Assembly: GCA_025266875.1 (NCBI GenBank)
Contig: JALLLT010000005.1
Location: 1,116,001 to 1,180,000, forward strand
From: Fennellomyces sp. T-0311
Taxonomy: Eukaryota > Mucoromycota > Mucoromycetes > Mucorales > Lichtheimiaceae
DNA: 64,000 bases
Reading direction: 5' to 3'
This document shows, piece after piece, positions 35,213 to 48,241 of the stretch (its first letter is position 1; each line of letters opens with the position of its first letter). Position numbers and translations under genes: made by a program. The notes beneath the pieces are model-generated. The model saw only the letters and a list, made by a program, of their open reading frames with translations. It ran no database searches and had not been told where the DNA came from.

Positions 35213-35686
35213 AATTCACATATGCCGGGTTACCTGTGGCGCTAGAAAAGGGTGAGATAATGGGATATGTTTTCTGATTTGAAGTGATTATCTTTCGTAG
35301 TAACAAGGTGCATTGTTGCTAATTATGTCTTCGAAAACCTGTTTGCATATGGAACGTTGACACCCGCTACTAAGAATTGCAGCTGTGTTGGCCTCTCATA
35401 ATCTTACAGCGTATATTCGTGATCACTCGTACATAAACGTTGTATGACCATATTACTTTGGATTGATGAAGCAATACACCCGATCACAGGGTTCTTGCAT
35501 TAAGAGCAATATTAAGCCCCATGGCGCAGTAGCGTTGCACATACAAAGGCAGCGCTATTGAAAACTTTCTGTCATACCAAGCCAAGACAAAATGTGCCCA
35601 AGCCTTGCACGAGCTACTATAAAACGAACTTCTCGCAGTATAAATAACTTTTACAACTTTTCCAATACTCTCAATTGACTTAAGCA
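35213..35686. promoter_or_regulatory. upstream region of the second TPR/F-box/LRR gene
   Basis: No gene seen. The last 60 bp before the ATG are A/T- and CAAT/CTCAA-rich. Confidence 0.35.
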
Positions 35687-37680
35687 ATGTCAACAATCGA
35701 TCAAACTGATGTCAATGCCGGGATCGAGCTCGATGGCGAATACCTCCAGAACGCTCTCAATCATTTTTCTCAACTCAATGACGATCTTCAAAGACAAGTT
35801 CTCGGTGCTTTGGAAGCACGCGCAGTTATGTGGGAGAAAAAGGCAAAGCTTTCACAAGAACTGGAGGACGCTTTACTGATCATCAAATACGACTGTGACA
35901 ACACAAGTGCATATCTGCGGGCTGCCAAAGTTTACGCAATTCAAGGCAAACAGCAAGATGCCATCGATATGCTTGAACACGCTTTGAATAGCTCTCCCAA
36001 CGATGAGCAAAAAGAATTAATTCAGCAGCAGATAACTATAGCAAAGGCACGGCTGGATCGTCGCATCGACTTTATCACCCAAGCACCTTTCGAAATCGCA
36101 TCCAACATTATCGGTCGAATCGGCTATGACGATAAAATCAAGGAACCCATGAACGTTTCGGAAAGCTGGCGTTCTATGATGCTACAGTGTCCTGAACCGT
36201 GGGAATCTAGCATATATATGAAATACGCGTCCGATTGGCTTTGGAAGAAGCCATTCACACTCCAAGAGCTAATACCTCTCATATCGCATCATATAAAGAG
36301 ATTGGTTGTCTATTACTCACCTCGTGTCGAGCTCATTATCGAATTCATCAAAGTCTGCAATTTTTCCCGTTTAAAATACCTGAAGATTTATGAAAGTAGC
36401 GGTAAGTATATACTCCACCATCCCTTCAACCTAATCATTAACATGATCATACAATCTCCATAATAGATAACCCATGTTTGTATAATCCATTATACAGTAC
36501 CTTGGGCCAGGTGGGACACACTCTGAAAGAATTTGAGCTCGATGCAAGAAGGGTCATCATCCATATCGGGAAACTTTTATCAAGTTGTCCGAACCTCAGT
36601 TCTTTAAAGTTAAACATGAACGAGATTATCGACTGGCATGACGGCATACCAAATATGACACTGTTGGAGAACATCAAGTTCTGCTCAAGAAAACGGCTAA
36701 GCTCCCGCGACCTGGAATCACTTTTTCGATGTTCGCCCCATCTTCGTTACGCCAGACTGAGCCGACAACATGATGATGAAGAGTACGACATCTTAACAGC
36801 GATAAGGGATCATTGCCCGCAACTGTCCTGCTTTTACAACGGCTACTACTGGGAAAATTTGATGTTCCGATACAAATTACTGGAGAATGATGATGCACCT
36901 GATGAAAGCGATATACCAGGGCTTCAGAAACTGTCACTAATTAATGTTCGGTCAACAATCCCGCTACGTCAACGGCTAGAAGAATCCTCTAACAGTATGC
37001 GGAAAATTCACATCAAACCATTCAATGATGGTCTCAACAGCATTATTGAGGACTGGGCCCCACTAGCATCATCAACTATGCCCAACGTGACCTATCTGGG
37101 TATCATTGCAGATCTGGGCTCAGCAATCTACCAACACCTTCCTGTCATGCTACGCGCCTATCCAGCACTTAGAACACTGTGTTTATGCGGGAAAAGAGAT
37201 AACGACGTACCAGCCGAAGTGACGGATCAGATATTTGATACTGTGGGTCGGCTGACAAACCTTACCAGCCTGAGTTTGATGAACATACTTGCAAATGGTC
37301 AAGGCCTCCATCGACTCATCCATCACTATACAAACCAAGAGCATCCCATCATGAAGGAACTCAGTCTTGCATATTTAAATGTGGATCACGCATTGCTACT
37401 TGATGTAGCACGAATCAAGAGCCTACAACGCATAATTATTCGTGTGGAAGATTCCGAAGCTATTCCAGAATCTGATACAGTTGAATTTAGTCGGTTGATT
37501 GCCCAGTTACCCGAATTGACGGACCTTGATCTGTATGATATAGATCTGACTAAAAAGGCGACTGAATTTATCGCAAGTAGCCAAAGTCTGAAAAGATTGG
37601 ATCTTGTTGACTGTGGCCAACAACTTGACGATGACGCTTATGAAGATGTATGTCACCTTTTTGCTCATATACCACGCTAA
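35687..37680 (+). CDS. TPR/F-box/LRR protein (Pof3/Dia2-like), second intact copy
   Basis: Exons 35687-36401 and 36467-37680; 642 residues. TPR region residues about 50-115 (KVYAIQGKQQDAIDMLEHAL), F-box about 135-178 (APFEIASNIIGRIG), then LRRs to the end (FAHIPR and TAA). It is closely similar to the minus-strand gene at 12039-14018 over its whole length, and the intron has the same phase-1 position; here the intron (36402-36466) contains a stop and is not a multiple of three, so splicing is required. As a presumed SCF substrate receptor it would act in ubiquitination; the substrate is unknown. Together with the broken copies at 1-880, 6342-8230 and 22.8-25.6 kb it shows local birth and death of the family. 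Confidence 0.88.
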
Positions 37681-38292
37681 AAGACTGTATTTTTTTGTTC
37701 TTCTTATGGATTAATAAATCATTTGACCAACAGAAGGCATTTCATGTAGTATTGGAGCTGTTGTTGTAGAAGCGAGAGTGGGTACTTTCTAAGTGTACTC
37801 TGCTGTTACTGGTAATGTAACTTTCCTAGCATAACGTCAAAATCCCATATCCACGAGGTACATGCACGATATAGTTGTATCTGGTCAATGACTTATATTC
37901 TGCCATGACTTTTACGTACAGCTTAAACATTATTTTTATTTTCGTCTATAAGGGAGCGTGACACTGGCTGGTATTGCGGATTTAAGCAAAGCCAATGTCA
38001 TTTTTTGGATAGCGTTGTTAAGCAACCAACCAGATGATCACTCATATAACGACACAATCGCGCATAAAATCTTACCAAAAACGGGTCAGCAGAGCAATCG
38101 GCGTCATTTGCTCTGTAGCTAAGCAGGGAACTATCACCACTTGAGTAACTTTCTGACTTTCTCAAGCCAAACAGTTTGACATTACACAAATTGGGGCTGT
38201 ACTTTTTAAGATTAAATAAAATGGAGCCAGCTGAAACAAATGCATAATACCGCTTCTCTTTTGCATTTTTGTGTACAGTCTCTTATCGACCC
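37681..38292. other. intergenic, no gene recognised
   Basis: Short frames only. An 8-codon ATG frame at 38221 precedes the proposed GRDP start. Confidence 0.4.
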
Positions 38293-41200
38293 ATGCCTGT
38301 ATATAGTTTTAACGAGATACTCGAGCCAAACAAAAAGCAAACCCAGCTGGATACTGTAGTAACCGTTGAAAACTGCTATTACTATATGTCCTTGCTTTGC
38401 AGCTTTTACGAGCTGGAACGATCAATGACTTCAAGAGCTTTTTCGCTTTTTCTCGCCGCAGCCGAGAAACGCTATATAGAATTTATGTGTTCATGTCACA
38501 CTGAGAACTCATGGGACGGTATATCACATGTGCCTTTATGTAAATTGTGATACTAAAAGTAAATAAGAAGCAAGCATATGCCTTATCTGACGAACGAACA
38601 AAAAAAATTTAAAGATATCGCTTATGCATGGCATGCACATCTACTGTCACCTTTCCGATATTATGAAGATGTCGGATGCGGCTCCAACGGACCTTCGGAA
38701 CACTTAAAATTAACTGACAACTTTCCACTGAAGGAGATGGTAAGAGAGCAAAATAAAGCAAAAGTGAATGTGACTAACTTAAGTCCAATTCATAACCAAA
38801 AGCATTTAAAAAGGACAAGAGATAAACCCGGTGATGCCCGTCTAGCGTACATAGCGAAGCAATTGTAAGAAAATATATTTTACCGTCGTAATTGGAATGA
38901 CCGCAAAGTGGCAAATTATATTACAGCTCTGGAGCGCAATCTCCTACACCTGCAGAAAAAGGATACCGATCGCCTTACCTTCGTTGTAACTCGTGCAGTG
39001 AAAAGCTCTTTTTTAACTCATGGTATGTACATTATTTCAAAGTTTTTAAATGTAAATTAAAATGTGTTAATATACAGAGATGAGTACGCCCAGTATAGAA
39101 CAAATCCGAACGCCATATTTCGTTGCCCAAGTTACCTATGCTAAAAAAACGACAACACCGTTGATACATACGCTGTTTCTCACTTGTTGGCATCACTGCC
39201 GTTTAACGTAAAGTAAGCAAAATATGTCAATTGTAAAACGAGATTTTACTAATAAATGCAATGCGTGTAAAAGAGGAACATTGCTCAACAGCAACGGTTC
39301 AATAAAGACATATGACATATATGAAACGGAGATCCGAGAAAAACTGGCTCAAAAAATCATTCCCGAAAAGAATCGATCAATAACATTGATGATATACGCG
39401 ACGCTATCCCAAAAGAGCAGCATAGTGATGACGATAAAGATAATGAGGAGATAGAGCACTATAGTTCGCATTCCCGAGGTAGGACCCTTGAACTAAAATT
39501 TGCATTTGATGTCAACTGTATACGCACGCATAGAATTCGCGAATATAATCCGTAGCACGTACAAAAGCAATCCAACGGGACTTTCTATAGATCTTGTTCA
39601 GGCGATGGTTCGACAGCGAGACTTTATTCGTACCATGGTTACCAAAGTGTCACCGATGTGGAAAGATCCTCCTAAAAAGTATGCTTTTCCAACCGCAATC
39701 AGAGATTACCATGACTTTCTGCTCGTTATTAAGAGTCATGAGTCAGATATTGCAATCCACCCAACACCAATTGTTGGTAAGTCAACAGTGCCAGATGACT
39801 GCTTTTTTTCTTACAGGTTATGATTTGGCATGTACACATGCTTCATCCTTCTCGTTACTATGACATGACAATGCGGGATATAGGTCGCTTACTCAACCAT
39901 GACGATGTCATACCACGCCATCGACTTGAAAAACATTTTGCTGCTACTGAAGCGGCGTGGAAGAATATACCATTGTCACTTTTCGACCGCGGCATCATCA
40001 GCAAAGCGAGCCATAGTGCTCGTGGCTTACTACAATCTCAGACATACGTTTATGATACGCTACAAGAGACGCTTATTAATCAAAGACGATGGAGAAGAAT
40101 ACCGGGTAAAACCACGTTTGGTACATCAATCAAGTGGGTCTCTCTAAGCAATATCGGTTTCCTGATATGCTGTAACTTACCGAAAAAAAGGATAGAGGAA
40201 GAAGGTTTAAGTTACCACGGCTTAAGTACGTATACATTGCTACACAACATTGTCAGCACATTTTGCTAATAATATATCGACCGTTATGTACAGGAAATGA
40301 TAATCCATTTGATTGGACAATAACTCGAACGAGCTCCCTACCTAATGAGCTATCTTCTGCTGGGTATCAAGAAGTTTTCGAAAGTATTGAGCATACAGGA
40401 TACGGATACATAGGGTAATTCTCCCATATACTTAGTATGGTAATGTATAGCTAATCAAAGCTGCAAGTAGTTCAGTGGCAGATCATGGTATACGGTCATT
40501 GGATAAAGGAATAGATCATGTAAGAATGTACTGAAGTATTTTCCTATGTAGCCCTTCAGATTCCGTCTATTAAAGACCGGTAAGTGCAACTAATCTCTAA
40601 AATACATCGCGCTTCGTCACTAATAGAAGTGTGTAATAATAGCAAAATCATCAGTAAGTTAACAAAAAAATGTATTGGTTCCAAAGGCTGACTTTATATC
40701 ATCATTCAGAAGCATTGACGTGTCCACCAGAGCCACCCTCTAAGAGTTATATAAAACGATGTAGGCATAGTATTAGCTATTCATTTTACAACACTACTGA
40801 CTTAACAAAGCTCCCGGTCCAATTCCATTGGGTACTACAACTGTAATTGCCAACGGACAGCTCAACACAAAATATTCCGGCTTTCAACGCCAATATGCTT
40901 TTCCGCAACTCAGGAGTGATAAATACCAATGGTGGATGCCTCAATATCACTATTACGGAGCAATGCGACGAAAATATTCCAAAAAACATAATCAATGGGG
41001 ATGGACATCCAACGGATTCGATTGGTATTCTGAACATCAGTGCCGCTTCCGAGTCCCATTTAAAGGGCGCTTTGAGGGTAAAGATTTTCGCATACCTTGC
41101 TATCTTGTCGAAGATAGATTTCGCTATAAGAACGGTGTACTAACCAACGATTCTATCGTTGATGGCATTTGCGTTTCCCGAACTTACTACGGTGACAGCG

Positions 41201-41322
41201 GCAGCTGGCTGAATTCTCAATGGCTCAGCGGAGGATTTATAGAAGGAGGAGACGGAATATCTAGTGGCAACGGTAGAGGACAGGGAGGACGGGTAGGCAG
41301 TGGCAGCGATGGTGGCTACTAG
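38293..41322 (+). CDS. glycine-rich domain-containing-like protein (GRDP, DUF1399)
   Basis: Exon pieces carry the family's repeated WH-x-H-x-L-x-P-x-R/Y signature twice: IAYAWHAHLLSPFRYYED (38615-38670) and VMIWHVHMLHPSRYYD (39819-39866), the latter followed by GRLLNHDDVIPRH. N-terminal helices (38344-38478, LLCSFYELERSM) and a YLRCNSCSEKLFFNSW zinc-ribbon-like piece (about 38975-39022) fit too. Exon 1 is 38293-38539, exon 2 38615-38739. The C-terminus (41220-41322) is Gly-rich (GGFIEGGDGISSGNGRGQ). GRDP proteins are widespread in fungi and plants, with proposed stress or RNA-related roles; the mechanism is unclear. I could not join all exons in one frame; the junction before 38940 and the stretch 40100-40800 remain doubtful, so decay is possible. 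Confidence 0.6.
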
Positions 41323-41601
41323 GAAGTTAGGCCCGTGCGTCGTTATCTATATGTATTCTTTTGTAATCCCGCACCCAACAAACCAAACGTTTGAAGGCTT
41401 TTGTGATACATACTGTAAATACTGATGCAGTGAACCCTTGATAAATTCAACTTTTGAAATCATTTACTTTTTGTACCCTTTCATCGGTGACCGTCCTACT
41501 CGATTAACTGCAGCAAACAACGAACAGAAATACATGTATAATGGAATGCACGATTTTACTTTAAAGACAATTATATACAGTAAGGTGAGGAGTAATGCTT
41601 T
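41323..41601. other. 3' intergenic gap
   Basis: Convergent 3' ends of the GRDP gene and PRPF6. A lone CAGTGAACCC at 41428-41437 resembles the element ends elsewhere, but no partner end was found. Confidence 0.4.
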
Positions 41602-44481
41602 TTACTTGGTTAGTTCGAGTTGACTAGCGCACAGTTTCAAAATATCGGCGGTCTTCTTGCCAACGTTGGCCATGTTCTTTGCTACTGCTTGCCAGTGCTC
41701 GCCATGATGAGGCTCTGCAGCCACGCATCGTTTGACCACAAGTTCCTGTTGCTCCTCGGTACCGTGTTGCAATTCAAACTTATACCACCATGCAAACGAG
41801 TCTCCTTGGTCCATATCAATCTGTACAGCTTTCTGGAACCAATTGCGGGCCTTTTCAATCTTGCGATCCGTCCAGAACAGCAGCGCGACGGTGGTCACCA
41901 CAATCGGATCATGTTCGCACTTTTTGAGAGCATCGACACTTCTGGCCTTGCGTTGCGGTCGTGCTTCCAAGTAAATGACTTCTCGCCACAAAGCGCCCGA
42001 CGTGGGGCATTCTTGCAACGCCCTGGCGGACATGGATTTGGCAGCACTTGTGTTCTTTGCTCTGATTTCGAGTCGAATACCTTCCACCCAAAGTTCGGCG
42101 GTCTTGGGATTGGCGAATCGCGCCTTTTCCAACGTGGAACGTGCTTTGGCGACAACGCCTAGCTTTTCCTCCAATTTGGCGAGCAGAATCCAGAGCAAAA
42201 TGCTCTTGGGACAGTTCTTGACGGCCTTGTTGTAAGTTGCTCTTGCATCATTGGAGTTGTTGAGTGCTTCGTCCTGGACCTGGCCCTTGATGGCCCAGAG
42301 CTTATCGAACGTTGGGTATTTTTGCAAACCTTCTTCGAGAAGTTGCAGACACTCGTCGTAATGCTTGAGTTGGCGTTCCAGCAGTGCTGATTTCATCCAA
42401 ACACGTTCTGTGCCTGACTCTTTACGTGCCAACTCGAGTAGTTTGCGTGCTCGGTCGTACTCGTTGCTTTCGCTTTCGACTTTGACAGCTGCAAGCCAGA
42501 TTTGTTCGCTGTTGGGGTTCGCTCGGAAAGCTTCCTCCAAAATTGCACGAGCGCCCTTCACGTCGTCCGCCAGCCACTTCTCCTTCGCACCCATGAGCCA
42601 CAGAACTTCCGCTTGTGGACAGTATCGCACAGCGCGCTGCAACAGTTCTTCCAGACTTTGCGGTGTACCGTGACTCTTTTCCAAAAACGCTGCTTGTTTC
42701 CAGATGGATTGTTTGGCGGGGAACACCTTGAGTGCGTGTGCATAGATTGCTCTGGCAGTCTCCATGGATCCGTGTGCAATACAGGTCTCGGCATCATCCA
42801 TCCAAGTGTCTTTGCGATCCTCGTCCTCCAAGTTCAAACCAATTGTCGCTGAAACAATCGCCTGGCATGTCACTACCGATCCGTTCTTTTCGCACTTTTC
42901 AGCCTCCTTCAACCATTGCTCGCGATCAAGTACGGCGCCCGTCTGGGATAATGCCATGGCAGCCTTTTTGATCACCAAGTTCACACGTTCAGCAGTACCA
43001 TGCTCCTCCTCAAGTCGAGCAGCTGCAATCCAAATCTCGTGGCTAGTGGGGATGGCGCGTCGTGCCTTGTTGAGCACACTCTGTGCGTTCTTGTATGTTT
43101 CCAGTCGTGCCAAAGCGAGCCATAACTCGACGCTGAGAGGAACAAGCTCAATGGCACGCGACAACAGCACCTTGGCATCGTCCGGATTTTCTTCCATGTT
43201 GACGGCCTCTCGCCATAACTTGACCGAGTTGGGAATAAACTGGAGGGCACGGCGAAGAACGCGCTTTTGTGCTTTGGGGTCTGTCTCCAGGTCAACAGCT
43301 TTGAGCCAGATTTTGACTGACTGCGGTATATTTCGCACGGCATCAGCCAGAATAATCTTTGCATTTTCAGTGGTCTACAGCAACTTCAAGTTAGTAACCA
43401 TGAGAGCAACAGCGATACCGATCGACCTTACGTTCAAGCTGGCGTTTTCTAACCACACATCTTCGTTCTGCGGACAGTGTTCACACCCCTTGGCAATGAT
43501 GCTTCGTGCCTGTACGATCCTACCTGCCTCTTTCTCCAAACGTGCCGCAGCCATCCAACCGGGCGCGTACTTTGGATTCGATGTTGTCATGGAACTGAAC
43601 AACAAACGAGCCTTTTTGATATCGCCAATTTCCGCCGCACTTCGAAGGGCAATGCTGTTGAGATCCGTCAAGTAACCCTTTGGATCCACTGTCGTCTGTC
43701 CCGATACCGAATCCGAGACTTGATCCAACTTTAAACCGAGCACCTTGTCACGCGCCTGACCGATCTCTCTAAAGTTTGTCATCATGCCGTCCGATTCATC
43801 CGAAGTCCCGATGCCGTTGTCCGCAGCAATAGACGTTTCGTACTGAGACTTTTCTCGCGCAGCTGCCAAGATTGTGTCAGGCAAGGGAGTGAATCGTTCT
43901 GGCATTTTGTTGCGTCGCCTGTTCTTGCCCACAAGATCACCCACGTCTGGAATCGCTGCCCACTCCTGCTCGTTGATGGTGTTGAGTTGCCGTTTGAGAT
44001 CCGCAAACTGTTGAGAGATTTTGGGTCGTTCTTGTCGATAACGTGCCAACTCCTCACGTTCGCGCGCCTCACGTCGTGATCGGCGTCGTTCATCCATGCG
44101 ATTGGCGATTTCATCATACACTCGATCGGCTTCTTCGTCTTCTTGATCGTAGGGTCCACCAGAAAACAACGCAACTTCATTGTCTGGATCTTGGAATCGC
44201 TCATCGTCCTCTTCTTCGCCGCCTTCCTTAGCACCAGCTCCTCGTTTCGCATCGCTATATAACACGTGATAGCATTAGTTCTTTTGCGCTCTTTATATAC
44301 ACATGTGGTTTAGCTCGTTTCTTTCACATGTTGAATTATGTACTTACAGTCCGAAATCGCCAGACTCTCTCGCCGGACCAATGTCAGAGCGTGTGGTAAA
44401 GCCCGTTGCACCACGACCTAGACCGGCAACATAGTTGGGCGGGGCGGGCTTCCCGATGAAATCCTTGGTGACATTAAACAT
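41602..44481 (-). CDS. PRP6: pre-mRNA-processing factor 6 (PRPF6/Prp6, fission yeast Prp1)
   Basis: Three exons: 44481-44348, 44254-43432, 43374-41602; 909 residues, close to animal PRPF6. The N-terminus shows the conserved PRP1 domain ([19 protein letters not shown]), the acidic [18 protein letters not shown] segment, [17 protein letters not shown], and [20 protein letters not shown]. From about residue 290 on there are many HAT/TPR-like helical repeats with the recurrent W-x-x-A-x-x-E pattern, for example VWLENASL and [20 protein letters not shown]. It ends with the typical [12 protein letters not shown] region. The protein bridges U5 and U4/U6 in the tri-snRNP and acts in spliceosome activation. 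Introns are 92 and 57 nt. No lesion seen. Confidence 0.97.
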
Positions 44482-45791
44482 TTGGATTGCGATCGAAGAA
44501 TACCGAGTGCACTTTCAGCCCTTTAATTTTATAGGGACTGAGAATGAATTGACCATCTCAACGGCTGGTTAGCTACAGTACATACAATGGCCTATCAGAG
44601 GTTGGTTAGCAAGAAAAATTTGTTAATCATAAAAATGTAATGAGACATATAAGTATGGCCAGATACATATGTACTTTATTTCTACATTTATCAACTTAGC
44701 TTTACTACAGATACTTCGCGCACGTCGCCACCCAACTCTTCAGCCATGTTGGACTAATACAACACTCCTTGCTTAGAACTCAGAGATACCACCTGCAGGT
44801 CGTACTCATCACATCAGTCGACTGGGACGGAGAATCTAGGAAGTCAGATGAACATGCCTAACCTTTCGAAGTTCTCATATCTCATGTCAAGAGCTACGCT
44901 TAGATCATCCTGCAACTACAGCTAGCATCGATGATAGATGAAAACAGGGAAGACTATTGGACACGCTTGCAATACATCCAGCTTCATTACCTCTCAAGTC
45001 ACCTCTGGCAACATCGGCTATATCCAGCAGTTTAAGGTTCAAAATGAGTTTATGGCGACTCCAACGCAGTAACAGCACAATTCTTCGGTAAGCATACAGC
45101 CCTGTGCCAGTCAGCGTCGGTGATCAAACGAGTTATTTCAAAAGATTCAAGTATACCTTTCTTTTGTACGTATTGTGAACTGAAACAAGATACGAAAGCC
45201 GCTTAATTTCTTTTTATATTTTCACTTTTATTTATATCCTACAGTCATTATGCTTTAAGATAAAATATACCCACGTATGATACAATCTATTTATACCATA
45301 CGCATAAAAAAGTAGATATTTTGTGTGAGAAATTTGATAGCATCTTCTGCTTTGATCAAGTTAATATGAGCTTATCTAAACGAGCTGCAATGTTCTTCCC
45401 TTAGTGGTTACTTACCCAGCAATGGATTTGTATATATCCTCGGTTAGGACAAATGGTTATTCTGATCGATTACAAAGAATAAACCATTATAAGAAATGCA
45501 TATTCAATATAGAAGCTTTTGAAAGATGGATGTACAGTTTTCACACAGATCCAAATAACCCAGTTTCATGAAAGCGATTCACAGTCTTTGATGTGATAGT
45601 CAAGTTGGCAACCTTTAAGTCGCTTTGGCACTGATCGGCTTCTACTTGGTTCTGTAATATTTCATTGGTGACGTGCTTGGTCTGAAGTTCATCAGCAGAA
45701 AAGAGAAGATTGGACTCCGCCTTCGCTACATCAACATCTTGTGCCTTTCTGCGACACAGTTGCATGTTTCCATCTAAGGGCTTGAATGTTT
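44482..45791. other. intergenic, no gene recognised
   Basis: Upstream region of PRPF6 and the flank of the TIR element. The 74-codon frame at 45541-45765 has no recognisable content. Confidence 0.4.
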
Positions 45792-46965
45792 TTGCTGTAC
45801 TGCAATTGCGGTAGCTCTTGCTGTAATACCCGGACTAGCCCGACCTTTCTCTCGAATTTATACCGGGCATGCATCCGAACATTCACTGGACTTTTTCCTT
45901 AATAGGTAGCTTGCGGTAGTAATGTGTTTGCTGTAGTACTGTATTTGCGGTAAATATCTTGCGATATTATTTGAGAAATTTGCGGTACTGCGAATGCTTT
46001 TGCAACTGAAGATAAATATATCGATTCATGGCTATCCGCGTAGGCAATTTCTATTATCAAAGTAATCTCATTATGCACTTGAGCCACGAAAGTTAAGTAT
46101 GAGATTGTCATTGACCATCGTTGCATGCTCTGTATGATGTACTCGCAGGTCACTAATATTGCATTGCATTGTACGGTTATCGTCGACTAAGAATCGTTGG
46201 GTCATCTCCTACATATAACACAACAATCATACTTGTATGAATCCATAATGTGACAGTGACTGCAATATATACATAAGGACTGGCCACAAGAAATGTATAC
46301 AAAACTTTGGGCTAACTAATAGAGCTTCCTCGTGATGTCACTTTTCTACTTTAAGACTGCAATTTTCGTGTTCCTGACACGCCCCGCTTTCGTTTGACCT
46401 ACATTCGTCACATACAATGGCATCACCCGAATTAAAGTGCGCCCAAGCGCGCATCACAAAAAACGAATGCACTTCATTTATTATCGTCCGTTGATAGATA
46501 AAGACTCGGAAACATCAATATCGGCGACTCCCCGCACAAGATGTTGCAGGACGTCTTTGGCATTGGAGACATGACGGCGGAAGAATCGCTATTAAATGCT
46601 TTTTGTTTCATGAAAAACAGCTTTGATGCCATTGAGTTACACGTGATCAAACTTTGTAAGCCATAAATAATCTATTCTACTAACAATGAGTTCTGTTTGT
46701 AATTGATAGCAAAAAGAGTTTATTGTGAAACACTTTGCATTTTTACTGTACATTACCACAAAAGAATACTATCGCAGAATACTGCTGCAAAGTGCGACTA
46801 CAAGGTATTACCGCAAGGTACTACCGCAAAGTATTACTGCAAATAATAGCCATATATAGCATATTTGCTGTGCATTTGCTGTAGTTTTTACTAAGTTGGT
46901 CCGGTACCTTGACCGGTGAAAATCCGGAATATCCAGCCCGGACTACTGCAACTGCAGTACAGCAA
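45792..46965. mobile_element. 1.17-kb inverted-repeat element with GCGGTA-type subrepeats
   Basis: The left end TTGCTGTACTGCAATTGCGG and the right end (complement TTGCTGTACTGCAGTTGCAG) are inverted repeats over at least 23 bp. Inward, both sides carry further copies of TTTGCGGTA/TTGCRGTAGTA, in opposite orientation (45905-45995 and 46790-46840), and a CCCGGACTA / GTCCGGGCT palindromic block. The middle (46417-46660) holds two short open segments, the second ending in a GTAAGC donor. No transposase and no clear target duplication. Likely a non-autonomous DNA transposon of an unassigned family. Confidence 0.65.
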
Positions 46966-47075
46966 GATTCTCATCCCCCTTCCATCTAATGCACACATAA
47001 TTTTCCCTAAATTCATATCTCATATTAGAATACACTCTCAATTACATAGAAATTAGTTAATATCAAATATGCATA

Positions 47076-48241
47076 TCATGGTTGTTGCATACGAACCTTA
47101 TTAACTGAGTAAAAGTGATTGATATGTACCTCTGAGCATGTAAGGCATCCTTCTTGCTTTATAACAGTTAGGTCGCTCATTCCGTAGACTAGTTCATCCT
47201 CAATGATTTTATGCATTTCCATAAATGCATAATATGCGTTTCCAAGTGAATTTGCGTACTCAATCCAAACTCTGTATAGAATATTTCCAAGTATAAACAC
47301 GCAGACAGATATAGGCGAGCAAATTCAGTAATTGTTTTCCAATAGCATTACTATGCTCACCTGGAATTTATGGGGCATCCCAATAGCTGTAGCAAATGCC
47401 TGCGTAGCTACATACATGCCCTGTAGCTTGCAGCAGTCTATAATACTCCAGCAAGGTAAGGTGAAAAGCCGTTCCTTGTCGCGTCGGCGAAGCTGGAAAA
47501 AGAATGTGCCGCACGACTTTCAGCGTCAGAACGGCAATTACAGAAAGTTATTTCTCCTTTGTGTATTCCTAATAGTATACATAATTATTAAGAATAGATC
47601 GTTGATGCGTAATAGCCGGCATGGTTAAACCATTAAGATGTAGCTTCCAAAAGGGCTACTGCCGTACTAGTCAAATACACGCAAAGAATCTCTCTACTTT
47701 TTGCAGAACTACGTACAGCCGCACATGTCACCAAACGGTTTGGTAGCATCATACTGAAGTGCATTATTCTCAAGACCGTTTATATGCGCAATAGCGAGAT
47801 TTGTTAGCACTTTTGCCCACGACTCATCAAGGGCTTCCAGTCTTTGCTGATGTGTTCTCTTGGAAGCACGCACATTGGTATGATCCAAGGAATACACCCC
47901 AAGCATTGAAAAAAATTGTTGGCCGTAGTCATAATCAAAGTCGACATCGCCGCTATCATCATTGACATTATCTGAATTATCATAAAGATAATTATGAGAT
48001 TGTTAGTATTAACAATAGGATCAAAAATTGTTATTAATATCATTATTGTTCAAAGCTGTTTCAAGGCGAAGGCGTTTAGTTGCAGACGCAGAATGTTGTT
48101 ATTTTCGAATCTATCATCGTTGCGTCCATTAAAAAGTTGAACATTGTGAGAACGAGGTATAACCTGCCCTTTGTTGGTGATATGTGGCTCGTCCAACTGT
48201 TCCACGTCTTCAACAGCTCGTTTATTATGCTTTTGGTTCAT
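47076..48241 (-). mobile_element. KDZ-type (Kyakuja-Dileera-Zisupton) transposase remnant
   Basis: Minus-strand pieces in order: a polar N-terminus (48241-48050), a charged helix RTHQQRLEALDESWAKVL (about 47880-47820), the family-like HILFPASPTRQGTAFHLTLL followed by EYYRLLQATG (about 47510-47420), and AYYAFMEMHKIIEDELVYG with a CLTCSE pair (about 47250-47120). KDZ proteins have a CxC cysteine cluster, a K/R-rich helix, an ARLxPASPxxPxxAF segment and then the catalytic core; the core itself is absent here. Stops interrupt the pieces. The identification rests on remembered motif order. Confidence 0.5.

Noticed and set aside
40462..40510. TAGTTCAGTGGCAGA resembling a tRNA 5' half
   Set aside because: No B-box or complementary acceptor arm within 90 bases.
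41428..41450. CAGTGAACCCTTGATAAATTC resembling a pogo-type end
   Set aside because: No inverted partner or TA duplication within about 1.5 kb.
42764..43675. 303-codon plus-strand open frame
   Set aside because: Antisense to PRPF6 and crossing its intron; Ser/Ala-rich shadow.
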